DNA from: an uncultured bacterium
GTDB lineage: Bacteria; Bacteroidota; Bacteroidia; Sphingobacteriales; Sphingobacteriaceae
Length of the DNA: 7,502 bases
Assembly: GCA_903958995.1 (NCBI GenBank)
Contig: CAJBVG010000187.1
Coordinates: forward strand, 1 to 7,502
Direction: 5' to 3'
Below are positions 1 through 6,187 of this stretch, piece after piece (the stretch's first letter is position 1; every line of letters starts with the position of its first letter). Made by a program: the position numbers and the translations under genes. The notes under the pieces were generated by a model. The model was given only the letters and a program-made list of their open reading frames with translations, was not told the origin of the DNA and made no database searches.

Positions 1-869
1 TCTTTATTAGTCCCATCTTAAATTCTTTTGGCTTAGAGTTAATTCTAACAGATTTCCAATTTATATTATTACTAATCATGACCATCAGTATTACTACTGC
101 AGGTTATGTTATTAATGATTATTTCGATTTAAAAAGAGATTACATCAACAGAAATGAAGATGATATTATTATAGGTAAGACGATTAAACGTCGTACTGCG
201 ATGGCCGCACATTTTGTATTAAGTGGTATTGGTATCGCTATCGGTTTATACCTATCTTATATTATTCATGTTTGGGTATTAGCCTTTCTTCCAATCTTTA
301 TTGTTGGTTTATTATGGTTTTATTCTACCGAATATAAACGCCAATTCATTATTGGTAATTTAGTATTAGCCTTTGTAGGTGTACTTCCTATTATTATTAC
401 AATACTTTACGAACCTGCATTATTCAGAGCTTATCTTACTGTTGAGAATAGGGAAGTAGCTGTATTGTTATTTAAAGTGATTGGCTACTTTTCAATTATT
501 GCATTTGGTATTAATTTACTTTATGCATTAGTGAAAGATTTACATGATATGCCTGGTGATGAAGCTACAGGTTGCAGAACTTTGCCAATAATTGCTGGCG
601 AAATGGCTTCGAAATTTACATTTACCATCGTTAGTGTAATGTTGATATTCGCATTGTTCTATATTCAAAATATGCAGTATTTAAACAAAGCATATATCCC
701 TTTAATGTATATAGTCTTTACCATTGAAATCCCATTAATACTAGCGAATACAATGCTGTTCCTTACGAACAAAAGTGAAAAATACAGATACATCGTTCGT
801 CTGATTTCAATTATAATGATATTTGGAGTGATTGCAATTCCAGTTCTTAATTACTTTTCTGGAAATTAA
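1..869 (+). CDS. UbiA-family prenyltransferase, probable geranylgeranylglycerol-phosphate geranylgeranyltransferase (5' partial)
   Basis: This is an integral membrane prenyltransferase that joins a polyprenyl diphosphate to an acceptor. The frame is open from base 3, and the residues before the first in-window ATG (78) read like the family N-terminus, so that ATG is internal; the true start lies left of the window, perhaps about 30 residues missing. Both Mg-diphosphate motifs are visible: NDYFDLKRD (N-D-x-x-D-x-x-x-D, residues 13-21 counted from the ATG at 78) and D154-x-x-D157-x-x-x-D161 in KDLHDMPGDEATGCRTLP. Hydrophobic helices fill the rest (about 45-65, 67-82, 90-110, 130-152, 181-197, 206-230, 238-258). 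The AGYVINDYFD context and the maf neighbour match the bacteroidete proteins annotated as geranylgeranylglycerol-phosphate geranylgeranyltransferase. Family assignment is firm. The acceptor is inferred, and a quinone or heme prenyltransferase role is the alternative. Confidence 0.88.
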   Translation, partial: FISPILNSFGLELILTDFQFILLLIMTISITTAGYVINDYFDLKRDYINRNEDDIIIGKTIKRRTAMAAHFVLSGIGIAIGLYLSYIIHVWVLAFLPIFIVGLLWFYSTEYKRQFIIGNLVLAFVGVLPIIITILYEPALFRAYLTVENREVAVLLFKVIGYFSIIAFGINLLYALVKDLHDMPGDEATGCRTLPIIAGEMASKFTFTIVSVMLIFALFYIQNMQYLNKAYIPLMYIVFTIEIPLILANTMLFLTNKSEKYRYIVRLISIIMIFGVIAIPVLNYFSGN

Positions 870-871
870 TA

Positions 872-1432
872 ATGAAGGTCATCTTATTTTCAAAGTCTCC
901 TCGTCGTCAGGAATTATTAAGCTTGATGGGCATTGAGTTTAAAGTGGTAACGAAAGATGTTGATGAATCTTATGCGGATGGTTTAAGTCCAGACGAAGTA
1001 GCAAAATACATTGCAGAGAAAAAAGCACATGCATTCGATGACGAACTTAATGATGAAATCTTAATTACTGCAGACACTATTGTTTCTATTGATGGTGAAA
1101 TTCTTGGTAAGCCCACCGATGAAGCTGACGCAAAAAGAATGCTTCAAAAATTATCGGGTAAAACACATCAAGTATATACCGGTGTAGCACTATTACATAA
1201 TCATCAAATCACTTCTTTTGTAGATAAAACGGATGTTGTATTTCGTAACATTACTAACGAAGAAATAGACTACTACATCAGCCAATATAAGCCCTACGAC
1301 AAAGCCGGAGCATACGGTATACAAGAATGGATCGGACTAACCTGCGTAACGTCTATAAACGGCTCCTACACCAATGTAATGGGATTGCCTACAGAAAAAC
1401 TTTTTCTGCGAATTAACGAAATTGCGAATTAA
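872..1432 (+). CDS. maf: Maf family nucleoside triphosphate pyrophosphatase (dTTP/UTP type)
   Basis: Maf proteins hydrolyse certain nucleoside triphosphates, including modified ones, to the monophosphate and pyrophosphate in the cytoplasm. The protein is 186 residues, normal for the family. It opens with SKSPRRQELL (residues 7-16; S7, R11 and R12 of the S-x-S-x-x-R-R loop). It has the catalytic-type ADT at 67-69 (D68), GKP at 79-81 (K80), SGKTHQVYTGV (95-105) and DKAGAYGIQ (143-151) ending in Q151. The D68/K80/Q151 set corresponds to what I recall for the E. coli YhdE branch (dTTP/UTP specific) rather than the YceF branch; that specificity is an inference. The ATG lies 2 bases after the UbiA stop, with no Shine-Dalgarno, so the two are probably co-transcribed. 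The last eight residues (LRINEIAN) and the stop codon are encoded inside an 8-base tandem repeat, which may have altered the natural C-terminus. Confidence 0.95.
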   Translation: MKVILFSKSPRRQELLSLMGIEFKVVTKDVDESYADGLSPDEVAKYIAEKKAHAFDDELNDEILITADTIVSIDGEILGKPTDEADAKRMLQKLSGKTHQVYTGVALLHNHQITSFVDKTDVVFRNITNEEIDYYISQYKPYDKAGAYGIQEWIGLTCVTSINGSYTNVMGLPTEKLFLRINEIAN

Positions 1433-1462
1433 CGAACTAGCGAATCTGCGAATTTGCGATTT
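1407..1462 (+). repeat. 8-base tandem repeat array A (tgcgaatt type, 7 units)
   Basis: Seven consecutive 8-base units can be laid out from 1407 to 1462 with consensus tgcgaatt; units 1, 3 and 6 are identical, and the others (aacgaaat, aacgaact, agcgaatc, tgcgattt) keep a central cga. The first three units and the start of the fourth are translated as the C-terminus and stop codon of maf (stop at 1430-1432). The array then runs into the gap before the converging permease gene. No spacers are present, so it is not a CRISPR array. Confidence 0.8.
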
Positions 1463-1467
1463 GAGGC

Positions 1468-1507
1468 ATTAACATATTAACATATTATCCTATTAAAATA
1501 TTAATAT
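1468..1507 (+). repeat. 8-base tandem repeat array B (attaacat type, 5 units)
   Basis: Five consecutive 8-base units with consensus attaacat: two exact copies (1468-1475, 1476-1483) followed by three degenerate ones (attatcct, attaaaat, attaatat). It starts 5 bases after array A and runs through the stop codon (1501-1503) and last codon of the permease gene on the other strand. Together, arrays A and B fill nearly the whole 68-base gap between the converging genes. No hairpin strong enough to call a terminator was seen; the 10-base palindrome atattaatat at 1498-1507 is too weak. Confidence 0.75.
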
Positions 1508-2826
1508 CGCAGCCACTTATACAATTCCTTAAACGTAACCTTCTTACCATACATTAAAATACCAGTACGGTAAATTTTCGCTGCTACCCAAACCGTACCC
1601 ATAAATCCTAAGATTAATAAAACCATCGATAATACTAATTGCCAAACAGGCACACCGAATGGAATACGAACCATCATTACAATAGGAGAGGTGAGTGGTA
1701 TCATCGACATCCAAAAGGCAATAGGGCCATCAGGATTATTCGCTACCGCTGAACTTGAAAGTACAAAAGAAAAGATAAGGGGTATCGTAACTGGGAACAT
1801 AAATTGTTGTGTCTCCGATTCATTATCAACAGCAGATCCAATAGCTGCAAACAATGCAGAATACAATAAATATCCTCCTAAGAAGTAAAATATAAATGTT
1901 CCAATAAGTAATGGGAAATTGATAGTGTTGATGGCATCCATAATTTGAGCAGCATCGTTACCACTCATTTGTTTCGATTGATCAAATGCCGAAGCTCCTG
2001 CACCAACAGCTACTCCAGTAGTTTGCTCAGTAGTTGAAGTCATCTTCGAACTCAATTTTTGTGTAACTATTCCACTTATAGTAGTGGTTAATACAACCCA
2101 TAAGACGAACTGTGTTAAACCAACTAAGGCAATACCTATAATCTTACCCATCATAAGTTGAAAAGGCTTTACAGAGGATATAATGACTTCTACAATTCGG
2201 TTATTTTTTTCTTCAATAACTCCACGCATTACTTGCACACCATAAAGGAAGATGAATAAGTAAATTAATACCGATGCGAACATTCCAATTCCAAAACTTG
2301 CTCCTGCACTTCCGCTTTCTTCACCCTTATCGGTTAAACGAATGGTGTTTAAGGAAACATCCATGTCTAGGCTTTTTAAAATATCTCTAGAGATACCATT
2401 TTCCACAAGCTTCTTATCTTTTAATTCCGATTCAATTTCTTTTTCGATATAACTTACTACCGATATACTAGCTTGTTTCGTTGAATAAAGTTGAACTCCA
2501 GATAAATCTTTTGTAAGATTCGGGATGTATAATACATAACTATCTTCATCACCCTCAATAAGTTTTTTGGTAGAATCTAAATTGGAATTCACATATTGAA
2601 AACTCAATGATTTTGAATCCCTGAAATGGTCTTTAAATTGCTCCGTTTCATCAATCACATATACATTCTTTTTCTGATTCATTTCATCAGCATTTACAGC
2701 TAACCAAATGGCAATGGCATACATACCACCAATTAGAATAGGGCCTAAAAAAGTCATGATGATAAACGACTTTTTCTTTACTCTGCTCAAGTATTCACGG
2801 CTTATGATTAAGGCTATTTTTTTCAT
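1501..2826 (-). CDS. ABC exporter permease, NatB-like (ABC-2 family)
   Basis: This is the membrane subunit of an ABC exporter; its ATPase is the gene just upstream. The 441-residue protein begins with a short cytoplasmic stretch and a membrane helix (about 22-44), then an extracytoplasmic domain (about 45-178). A helix at 180-202 leads into the family hallmark GVIEEKNNRIVEVIISSVKP (202-221) plus LMMGK. Further helices are at about 228-250, 306-333, 344-365 and 396-418. The C-terminal ILMYGKKVTFKELYKWLRY is the usual ending of bacteroidete members. A Ser/Thr/Ala-rich insert at about 258-290 is probably a flexible loop. The ATG is 4 bases after the ATPase stop, so the two genes form one transcript. 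The substrate cannot be read from sequence: NatB proteins export sodium, but many relatives are uncharacterised. The stop codon lies within repeat array B. Confidence 0.9.
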   Translation of the reverse strand: MKKIALIISREYLSRVKKKSFIIMTFLGPILIGGMYAIAIWLAVNADEMNQKKNVYVIDETEQFKDHFRDSKSLSFQYVNSNLDSTKKLIEGDEDSYVLYIPNLTKDLSGVQLYSTKQASISVVSYIEKEIESELKDKKLVENGISRDILKSLDMDVSLNTIRLTDKGEESGSAGASFGIGMFASVLIYLFIFLYGVQVMRGVIEEKNNRIVEVIISSVKPFQLMMGKIIGIALVGLTQFVLWVVLTTTISGIVTQKLSSKMTSTTEQTTGVAVGAGASAFDQSKQMSGNDAAQIMDAINTINFPLLIGTFIFYFLGGYLLYSALFAAIGSAVDNESETQQFMFPVTIPLIFSFVLSSSAVANNPDGPIAFWMSMIPLTSPIVMMVRIPFGVPVWQLVLSMVLLILGFMGTVWVAAKIYRTGILMYGKKVTFKELYKWLRY

Positions 2827-2830
2827 AGGT

Positions 2831-3739
2831 TTAGTTCGATGGAGTAACGTTTTGAATAAATATATCGTGGATAGATGGAATTATTTCTTCGAATGAAATA
2901 AGTTCGAAATGAGAAATTAAATGAGACAGCGTTTCATTAATACTTTTCCCATCATTAATTTTAATTTCCAACTGTGTGTGCTCTTCAGCATTAGCGATGG
3001 AAATAACATTCATTTCAGCACTTCTAATTTCTTCTTCGCTTTTCCCTTTGCGAATGATAACTCGATAAGTATTGTTTTTGTATTGATTTCGTATATCAAC
3101 AACTTTTCCTTCCAATATTTTTTTCGACTTATCAATTAATGCAATGTGATCGCATAATTGTTCAACCGATTCCATGCGGTGAGAAGAGAAAATAATGGTC
3201 GTTCCTTTTTTGTTAAGTTCTAAGAATTCATTTTTGATGATATCAGCATTTACAGGGTCGAAACCACTGAAAGGCTCATCTAATATTAAGAGTTCAGGTT
3301 CGTGAATAATGGTAGCAATGAACTGAACTTTTTGTTGCATTCCTTTCGAAAGTTCTTCTACTTTTTTTGTCCACCACGATTCGATTTCCATTTTTTCGAA
3401 CCAATATTTTGCTCTTTTTATCGATTCGCTTTTTGATAATCCTTTTAATTGTGCGAGGTAAAGAATCTGCTCACCAATCTCCATCTTCTTATACAAACCA
3501 CGTTCTTCAGGGAGGTATCCAATTAAACTAATATGTTCTGGCTTTAGCTTTTCGCCTTTGAAATACACTACACCAGAATCGGGTGCTGTAATTTGATTGA
3601 CGATACGAATTAAAGAAGTCTTTCCTGCACCATTCGGACCAAGAAGTCCAAATACAGAGCCTTGAGGCACAGTTAAGCTTACGTCGTTCAGTGCAATATG
3701 ATTCTCATACTGCTTTACGATGTTCTCGATTTTTATCAT
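2831..3739 (-). CDS. ABC exporter ATP-binding protein, NatA-like
   Basis: This is the cytoplasmic ATPase that drives the adjacent permease. The 302-residue protein has Walker A GPNGAGKT (34-41), the ABC signature as LSKGM (130-134) instead of LSGGQ, Walker B LLILDEP (150-156) with D154 and E155, the D-loop after SGFDP and the switch histidine H187 in SSH. The Q-loop region reads GYLPEERGLY (74-83), with glutamates where most ABC ATPases carry glutamine; this is the normal form in the NatA-like branch. After about residue 210 there is a C-terminal accessory domain (DUF4162-like) ending in IPSIHDIFIQ. It is first of a two-gene unit with the permease 4 bases downstream. The gene upstream on this strand is dnaJ, but an opposing S23 cassette lies between, so the pair needs its own promoter or readthrough. 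The transported substrate is unknown. Confidence 0.93.
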   Translation of the reverse strand: MIKIENIVKQYENHIALNDVSLTVPQGSVFGLLGPNGAGKTSLIRIVNQITAPDSGVVYFKGEKLKPEHISLIGYLPEERGLYKKMEIGEQILYLAQLKGLSKSESIKRAKYWFEKMEIESWWTKKVEELSKGMQQKVQFIATIIHEPELLILDEPFSGFDPVNADIIKNEFLELNKKGTTIIFSSHRMESVEQLCDHIALIDKSKKILEGKVVDIRNQYKNNTYRVIIRKGKSEEEIRSAEMNVISIANAEEHTQLEIKINDGKSINETLSHLISHFELISFEEIIPSIHDIFIQNVTPSN

Positions 3740-3757
3740 ATTCCGAATTGTTTGAGA

Positions 3758-3765
3758 TAAATATA
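3758..3765 (-). promoter_or_regulatory. Candidate -7 promoter box for the ABC exporter pair
   Basis: On the minus strand this reads TATATTTA, matching 7 of 8 positions of the bacteroidete -7 element TAnnTTTG, and lies 18 bases upstream of the ATPase ATG. No TTTG-type -33 element is present at the expected 19-21 base distance; that region is occupied by the left heptamer array. It is a weak call made on one box only. Confidence 0.25.
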
Positions 3766-3770
3766 GGAAT

Positions 3771-3806
3771 TAGACTTGAGACATGGGACATAAGACTCAA
3801 GACTTT
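3771..3806 (+). repeat. Left heptamer array / left arm of inverted repeat flanking the S23 gene
   Basis: Five 7-base units run from 3772 to 3806; the trinucleotide GAC recurs exactly every 7 bases at 3773, 3780, 3787, 3794 and 3801. Bases 3771-3803 match the reverse complement of 4281-4313 at 26 of 33 positions without gaps, including a perfect 11-base block (TAGACTTGAGA) and a perfect 7-base block (GGGACAT). The arm lies 31 bases upstream of the ABC ATPase start on the other strand and about 120 bases upstream of the S23 start. Confidence 0.85.
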
Positions 3807-3864
3807 TTGTAAAGGATTTGCGACAGTTTTTTTCTGTTTATTAATAAAAGTTAATTGAAAAAAG

Positions 3865-3878
3865 CTGCATTTATGCAG
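3865..3878. promoter_or_regulatory. Short palindrome upstream of the S23 gene
   Basis: CTGCAT and ATGCAG form a perfect 6-base inverted repeat separated by TT. It has no T-run after it on the plus strand, so it is a poor terminator. It sits immediately before the putative -33 TTG (3879-3881) of the S23 promoter, a position typical of an operator. An operator role is inference; the palindrome itself is plain. Confidence 0.35.
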
Positions 3879-3910
3879 TTGTAAATGAATAATGTTGTTA
3901 GTTATTTTAG
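3879..3910 (+). promoter_or_regulatory. Candidate bacteroidete-type promoter of the S23 gene
   Basis: TTG at 3879-3881 and TATTTTAG at 3903-3910 (7 of 8 against TAnnTTTG) are separated by 21 bases, within the usual bacteroidete range. Transcription would begin near 3916, about 11 bases before the ATG at 3927. If correct, this rules out the earlier in-frame ATG at 3885. It is based on consensus matching only, in AT-rich sequence where chance matches are common. Confidence 0.3.
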
Positions 3911-3926
3911 TAAAAAATATACAATT

Positions 3927-4277
3927 ATGCATAATTTTCAAAAGTTAGAAGTTTGGAAGGCGTCGATGGAGCTAACCACAGAAATTTATAATTACACAAA
4001 AAACTTTCCTGATAATGAAGTATATGGAATTACATCACAAATGAGGAGGTGTTCGATCTCCATACCATCTAATATTGCAGAAGGTTCAGGTCGAAAAACG
4101 AACAAAGAGTTTGTTCATTTTTTAAGTATTGCGAATGGTTCTTCTTATGAGCTGCAAACACAAATCATTGTGTCCAATAACATTGGATATATTAATGAAG
4201 AAGTAAAAGATAGTTTGACAACTAAACTGATTAGTGTACAAAAAATGATTTATACACTAATCCAGAAATTTAGTTAA
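3927..4277 (+). CDS. Four-helix-bundle protein of the 23S rRNA intervening-sequence (S23) family
   Basis: This is a 116-residue S23-family protein of unknown biochemical role. The family was named from ORFs inside intervening sequences of 23S rRNA (Leptospira, Coxiella), is common as stand-alone genes in Bacteroidota, and includes pentamer-forming members related to the Avd protein of diversity-generating retroelements. Hallmarks are MHNFQKLEVWKAS (1-13), FPDNEVYGITSQMRR (27-41), SISIPSNIAEGSGR (43-56), EFVHFLSIANGSSYELQTQ (61-79) and a final amphipathic helix (about 92-115). An in-frame ATG at 3885 would add 14 residues, but family members start at the MHNF-type sequence, so 3927 is chosen. 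It is the only plus-strand gene right of 1432, opposes both neighbours and is bracketed by inverted heptamer arrays. No rRNA, reverse transcriptase or template repeat is in the window, so neither an rRNA insertion nor a retroelement is indicated. Confidence 0.92.
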   Translation: MHNFQKLEVWKASMELTTEIYNYTKNFPDNEVYGITSQMRRCSISIPSNIAEGSGRKTNKEFVHFLSIANGSSYELQTQIIVSNNIGYINEEVKDSLTTKLISVQKMIYTLIQKFS

Positions 4278-4280
4278 TAA

Positions 4281-4315
4281 GTCTCGTATCCAATGTCCCT
4301 TATCTCAAGTCTAGA
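4281..4315 (-). repeat. Right heptamer array / right arm of inverted repeat flanking the S23 gene
   Basis: Read on the minus strand, GAC or GAT recurs every 7 bases (first bases at 4311, 4304, 4297, 4290, 4283), the same periodicity and unit family as the left array in opposite orientation. It begins 3 bases after the S23 stop codon and ends 2 bases before the dnaJ stop codon (4318-4320), so it fills the gap between the two converging genes. Pairing with 3771-3803 is 26 of 33 positions. Confidence 0.85.
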
Positions 4316-4317
4316 GT

Positions 4318-5481
4318 TTACTCAAAATACTCTTTCATACGCTCAAAAAATCCCTTGTCATTCTTATCCGGATTGGGTTTGAAGTTTGGTGATTCTTGAA
4401 GTTTTTCTAGTATTAATCGTTCCTCTCTTGAAAGGGTTTTAGGCGTCCAGATGTTAACGTGTACCAATTGATCACCTTTTTGGTAAGAGTTGATATCTTT
4501 TATTCCTTTGCCTTTTAAACGAAGTATTCTGCCGGCTTGAGTTCCTGGTTCAATTTTGATTCTTGCTTTGCCATCAATGGTTGGTATTTCAATACTGGTA
4601 CCTAATGCCGCATCAATAAAGCTGATGTATAAATCGAAGATGATATTAATACCATCACGTTTTAATTGTTTGTGTTCTACTTCTTCAATTAAGATTAATA
4701 AATCTCCAGGAATACCACCTCTTGGTGCTGCATTACCTTTGCCTGTCATCGATAATTGCATACCATCAACAACACCTGCTGGAATATTAATTGTAATTGT
4801 TTCTTCTGCTCTTTCAACTCCTTCGCCATGGCAAGTGCCACATTTAGAAGTTATCGTTTGTCCTTCTCCATTACAAGTAGGGCAGGTACTTGTTGTTTGC
4901 ATTTGTCCAAGAATAGTATTTTGTACTCTTCTTACACTTCCTGCTCCACCACAAGTTCCACATTTAGAAAAAGCTGTTTTATCTTTTGCCCCAGAACCAC
5001 CACAACTTTTACAAGAAGCCATTTTCGTAACCTTAATGGTTTTCTCAACGCCGTTTGTGATTTCGTCTAGGGTTAATTTTACTTTGATACGAAGGTTAGA
5101 ACCTTTGTGCATTCTTCTTCCACCACGTGAACTACCACCGCCAAAGAACCCATCAAATCCACCACCGCCACCACCGCCAAAAATATCACCGAACTGACTG
5201 AAAATATCTTCCATGTTCATTCCGCCTGGTCCACCACCATATCCACCTGCACTCGCACCACCACCAGCATGACCGAATTGATCATAACGTTGTTTCTTTT
5301 CTGGGCTACTCAATATTTCATAAGCTTCAGCAGCTTCCTTGAATTTATCTTCCGCAGCTTTGTCGCCTGGATTTTTATCCGGGTGAAATTTTATTGCTAA
5401 TTTTCGATAAGCCTTCTTGATTTCATCGGCATCAGCAGTTCTTGCTACACCCAGAATATCATAGTAATCTCTTTTTGCCAT
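4318..5481 (-). CDS. dnaJ: Chaperone protein DnaJ (type I Hsp40)
   Basis: DnaJ is the DnaK co-chaperone: it delivers unfolded clients and stimulates DnaK ATPase activity in the cytoplasm. The 387-residue protein is full length and of class I layout. It has a J domain (1-70) with HPD at 33-35, and a Gly/Phe-rich linker (about 71-120) with a long glycine run. The zinc-binding domain has four CxxCxGxG motifs (CKSCGGSG 157-164, CGTCGGAG 174-181, CPTCNGEG 200-207, CGTCHGEG 214-221), followed by the C-terminal client-binding domains (about 225-350). The start MAKRDYYDILGV is chosen because it is the family start and lies 1 base after the grpE stop; an ATG 12 bases earlier (5491-5493) would overlap grpE. 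It is co-transcribed with grpE. dnaK is not in the window. All catalytic and zinc-binding residues are present. Confidence 0.98.
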   Translation of the reverse strand: MAKRDYYDILGVARTADADEIKKAYRKLAIKFHPDKNPGDKAAEDKFKEAAEAYEILSSPEKKQRYDQFGHAGGGASAGGYGGGPGGMNMEDIFSQFGDIFGGGGGGGFDGFFGGGSSRGGRRMHKGSNLRIKVKLTLDEITNGVEKTIKVTKMASCKSCGGSGAKDKTAFSKCGTCGGAGSVRRVQNTILGQMQTTSTCPTCNGEGQTITSKCGTCHGEGVERAEETITINIPAGVVDGMQLSMTGKGNAAPRGGIPGDLLILIEEVEHKQLKRDGINIIFDLYISFIDAALGTSIEIPTIDGKARIKIEPGTQAGRILRLKGKGIKDINSYQKGDQLVHVNIWTPKTLSREERLILEKLQESPNFKPNPDKNDKGFFERMKEYFE

Positions 5482-5482
5482 A

Positions 5483-6040
5483 TTATGCTCCAACTACAAC
5501 TTTAGCGAATCGAATCACCTTGTCGTTTAATGTATAACCTTTTTCTAATTCGTCTATTACTTTGCCCTTCAAATCTTCTGTTGGTGCAGGAATATTAGTT
5601 ACTGCCTCATGTAAATCTGTATTGAAAGCAGAACCTATTGTGTTCTCCATTTCCTTTAATCCTTGAGCAGTTACTGTACTTTTTAATTTATGATGTACTA
5701 ACTTCAATCCTTCTTTTACGGCTTCCATATCCACTGCAGTTTCCACAGATTTCTGTGCACGATCAAAATCATCTAAAACAGTAATCATCGATTTTAAAGA
5801 ATCTTCATTAGCTACTTTATATAAATCCATACGCTCTTTAGCTGTTCTACGTTTGAAATTATCAAACTCAGCTAACAATCGGATGTACTTGTCATTTACA
5901 GCTTCTAATTGAGCTTTCAAAGTCTCTTCAGCGCTCAATTCAACGGTTTCTGTTTTTTCTGTTGTCAATTCTTCTTGATTTTCCATTTCTGTCGAATCAA
6001 TAGGCTCATTTGTCATATTATCTGCTTCTTGCTCTGTCAT
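5483..6040 (-). CDS. grpE: Nucleotide exchange factor GrpE
   Basis: GrpE releases ADP from DnaK so that the chaperone cycle can restart. From the chosen start the protein is 185 residues. It has an acidic, disordered N-terminus (about 1-38, rich in E and T), a long dimerising helix around LKAQLEAVNDKYIRLLAEFDN, then FKRRTAKERMDLYK. The C-terminal beta domain contains FNTDLHEAVTNIPA and the GrpE signature ending GYTLNDKVIRFAKVVV. An ATG at 6097 would add MANNLNNWVKRIYIENKNE, which does not resemble GrpE and would overlap the candidate promoter, so the ATG at 6040 (MTEQEADNM) is preferred; the next ATG, at 6016, is also possible. It is first of the grpE-dnaJ unit, with 1 base between the grpE stop and the dnaJ ATG. 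No CIRCE element was seen upstream. Confidence 0.96.
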   Translation of the reverse strand: MTEQEADNMTNEPIDSTEMENQEELTTEKTETVELSAEETLKAQLEAVNDKYIRLLAEFDNFKRRTAKERMDLYKVANEDSLKSMITVLDDFDRAQKSVETAVDMEAVKEGLKLVHHKLKSTVTAQGLKEMENTIGSAFNTDLHEAVTNIPAPTEDLKGKVIDELEKGYTLNDKVIRFAKVVVGA

Positions 6041-6053
6041 TTCGTTCTTATTT

Positions 6054-6086
6054 TCAATATATATTCGTTTTACCCAATTATTCAAA
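6054..6086 (-). promoter_or_regulatory. Candidate promoter of grpE-dnaJ
   Basis: On the minus strand TTTG (6086-6083) is followed after 21 bases by TATATTGA (6061-6054), which matches TAnnTTTG at 6 of 8 positions. Transcription would start near 6049, leaving a leader of about 9 bases to the ATG at 6040 or 33 to that at 6016. A weak consensus match in AT-rich sequence. Confidence 0.27.
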
Positions 6087-6123
6087 TTGTTTGCCAATCA
6101 GGTGCAATCGTCAGTTTGTCAGT

Positions 6124-6165
6124 CAAAAAATAAAAATTCTCTCCCCATTTGCATGAAGAGAGAAT
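6124..6165 (-). terminator. Intrinsic terminator of the tlpA-like gene
   Basis: A perfect 8-base inverted repeat (attctctc at 6136-6143, gagagaat at 6158-6165) with a 14-base loop is followed on the minus strand by a T-rich tract (6135-6124, ttttt-a-tttttt). It begins 22 bases after the tlpA-like stop codon. On the plus strand no T-run follows, so it acts for minus-strand transcription only. It separates the tlpA-like gene from the grpE-dnaJ unit. Confidence 0.75.
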
Positions 6166-6187
6166 GAATTATGTATTCTAAATGTGA

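Noticed and set aside
1407..1507. Tandem arrays as a CRISPR
   Set aside because: Units are 8 bases with no spacers and no cas genes nearby.
3885..3926. Upstream start for the S23 protein (adds 14 residues)
   Set aside because: Family members begin at the MHNF-type motif, and the extra segment overlaps the candidate promoter; the ATG at 3927 fits better.
3705..3941. Minus-strand open frame of 78 residues across the ATPase start and left repeat arm
   Set aside because: It overlaps the well-supported ATPase start and the S23 gene start, and consists largely of translated repeat and AT-rich spacer.
3771..4313. Insertion sequence or diversity-generating retroelement around the S23 gene
   Set aside because: There is no transposase, reverse transcriptase or template/variable repeat; the S23 protein resembles Avd only at family level.
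4556..5197. Long plus-strand open frame (213 residues) opposite dnaJ
   Set aside because: It is the antisense of the DnaJ zinc-finger and Gly-rich regions; its proline run simply mirrors the glycine codons, and it resembles no family.
6041..6097. Extended GrpE N-terminus from the ATG at 6097
   Set aside because: The added residues do not look like the acidic GrpE N-terminus and overlap the candidate grpE promoter.
6080..6105. Sigma-54-like site (TTGGCA-AACAA-TTTG, minus strand) upstream of grpE
   Set aside because: The -24 half is fair, but the required GC of the -12 half is absent at the correct spacing.
6041..6135. CIRCE / HrcA operator for the grpE-dnaJ unit
   Set aside because: No TTAGCACTC-N9-GAGTGCTAA or near match is present upstream of grpE.
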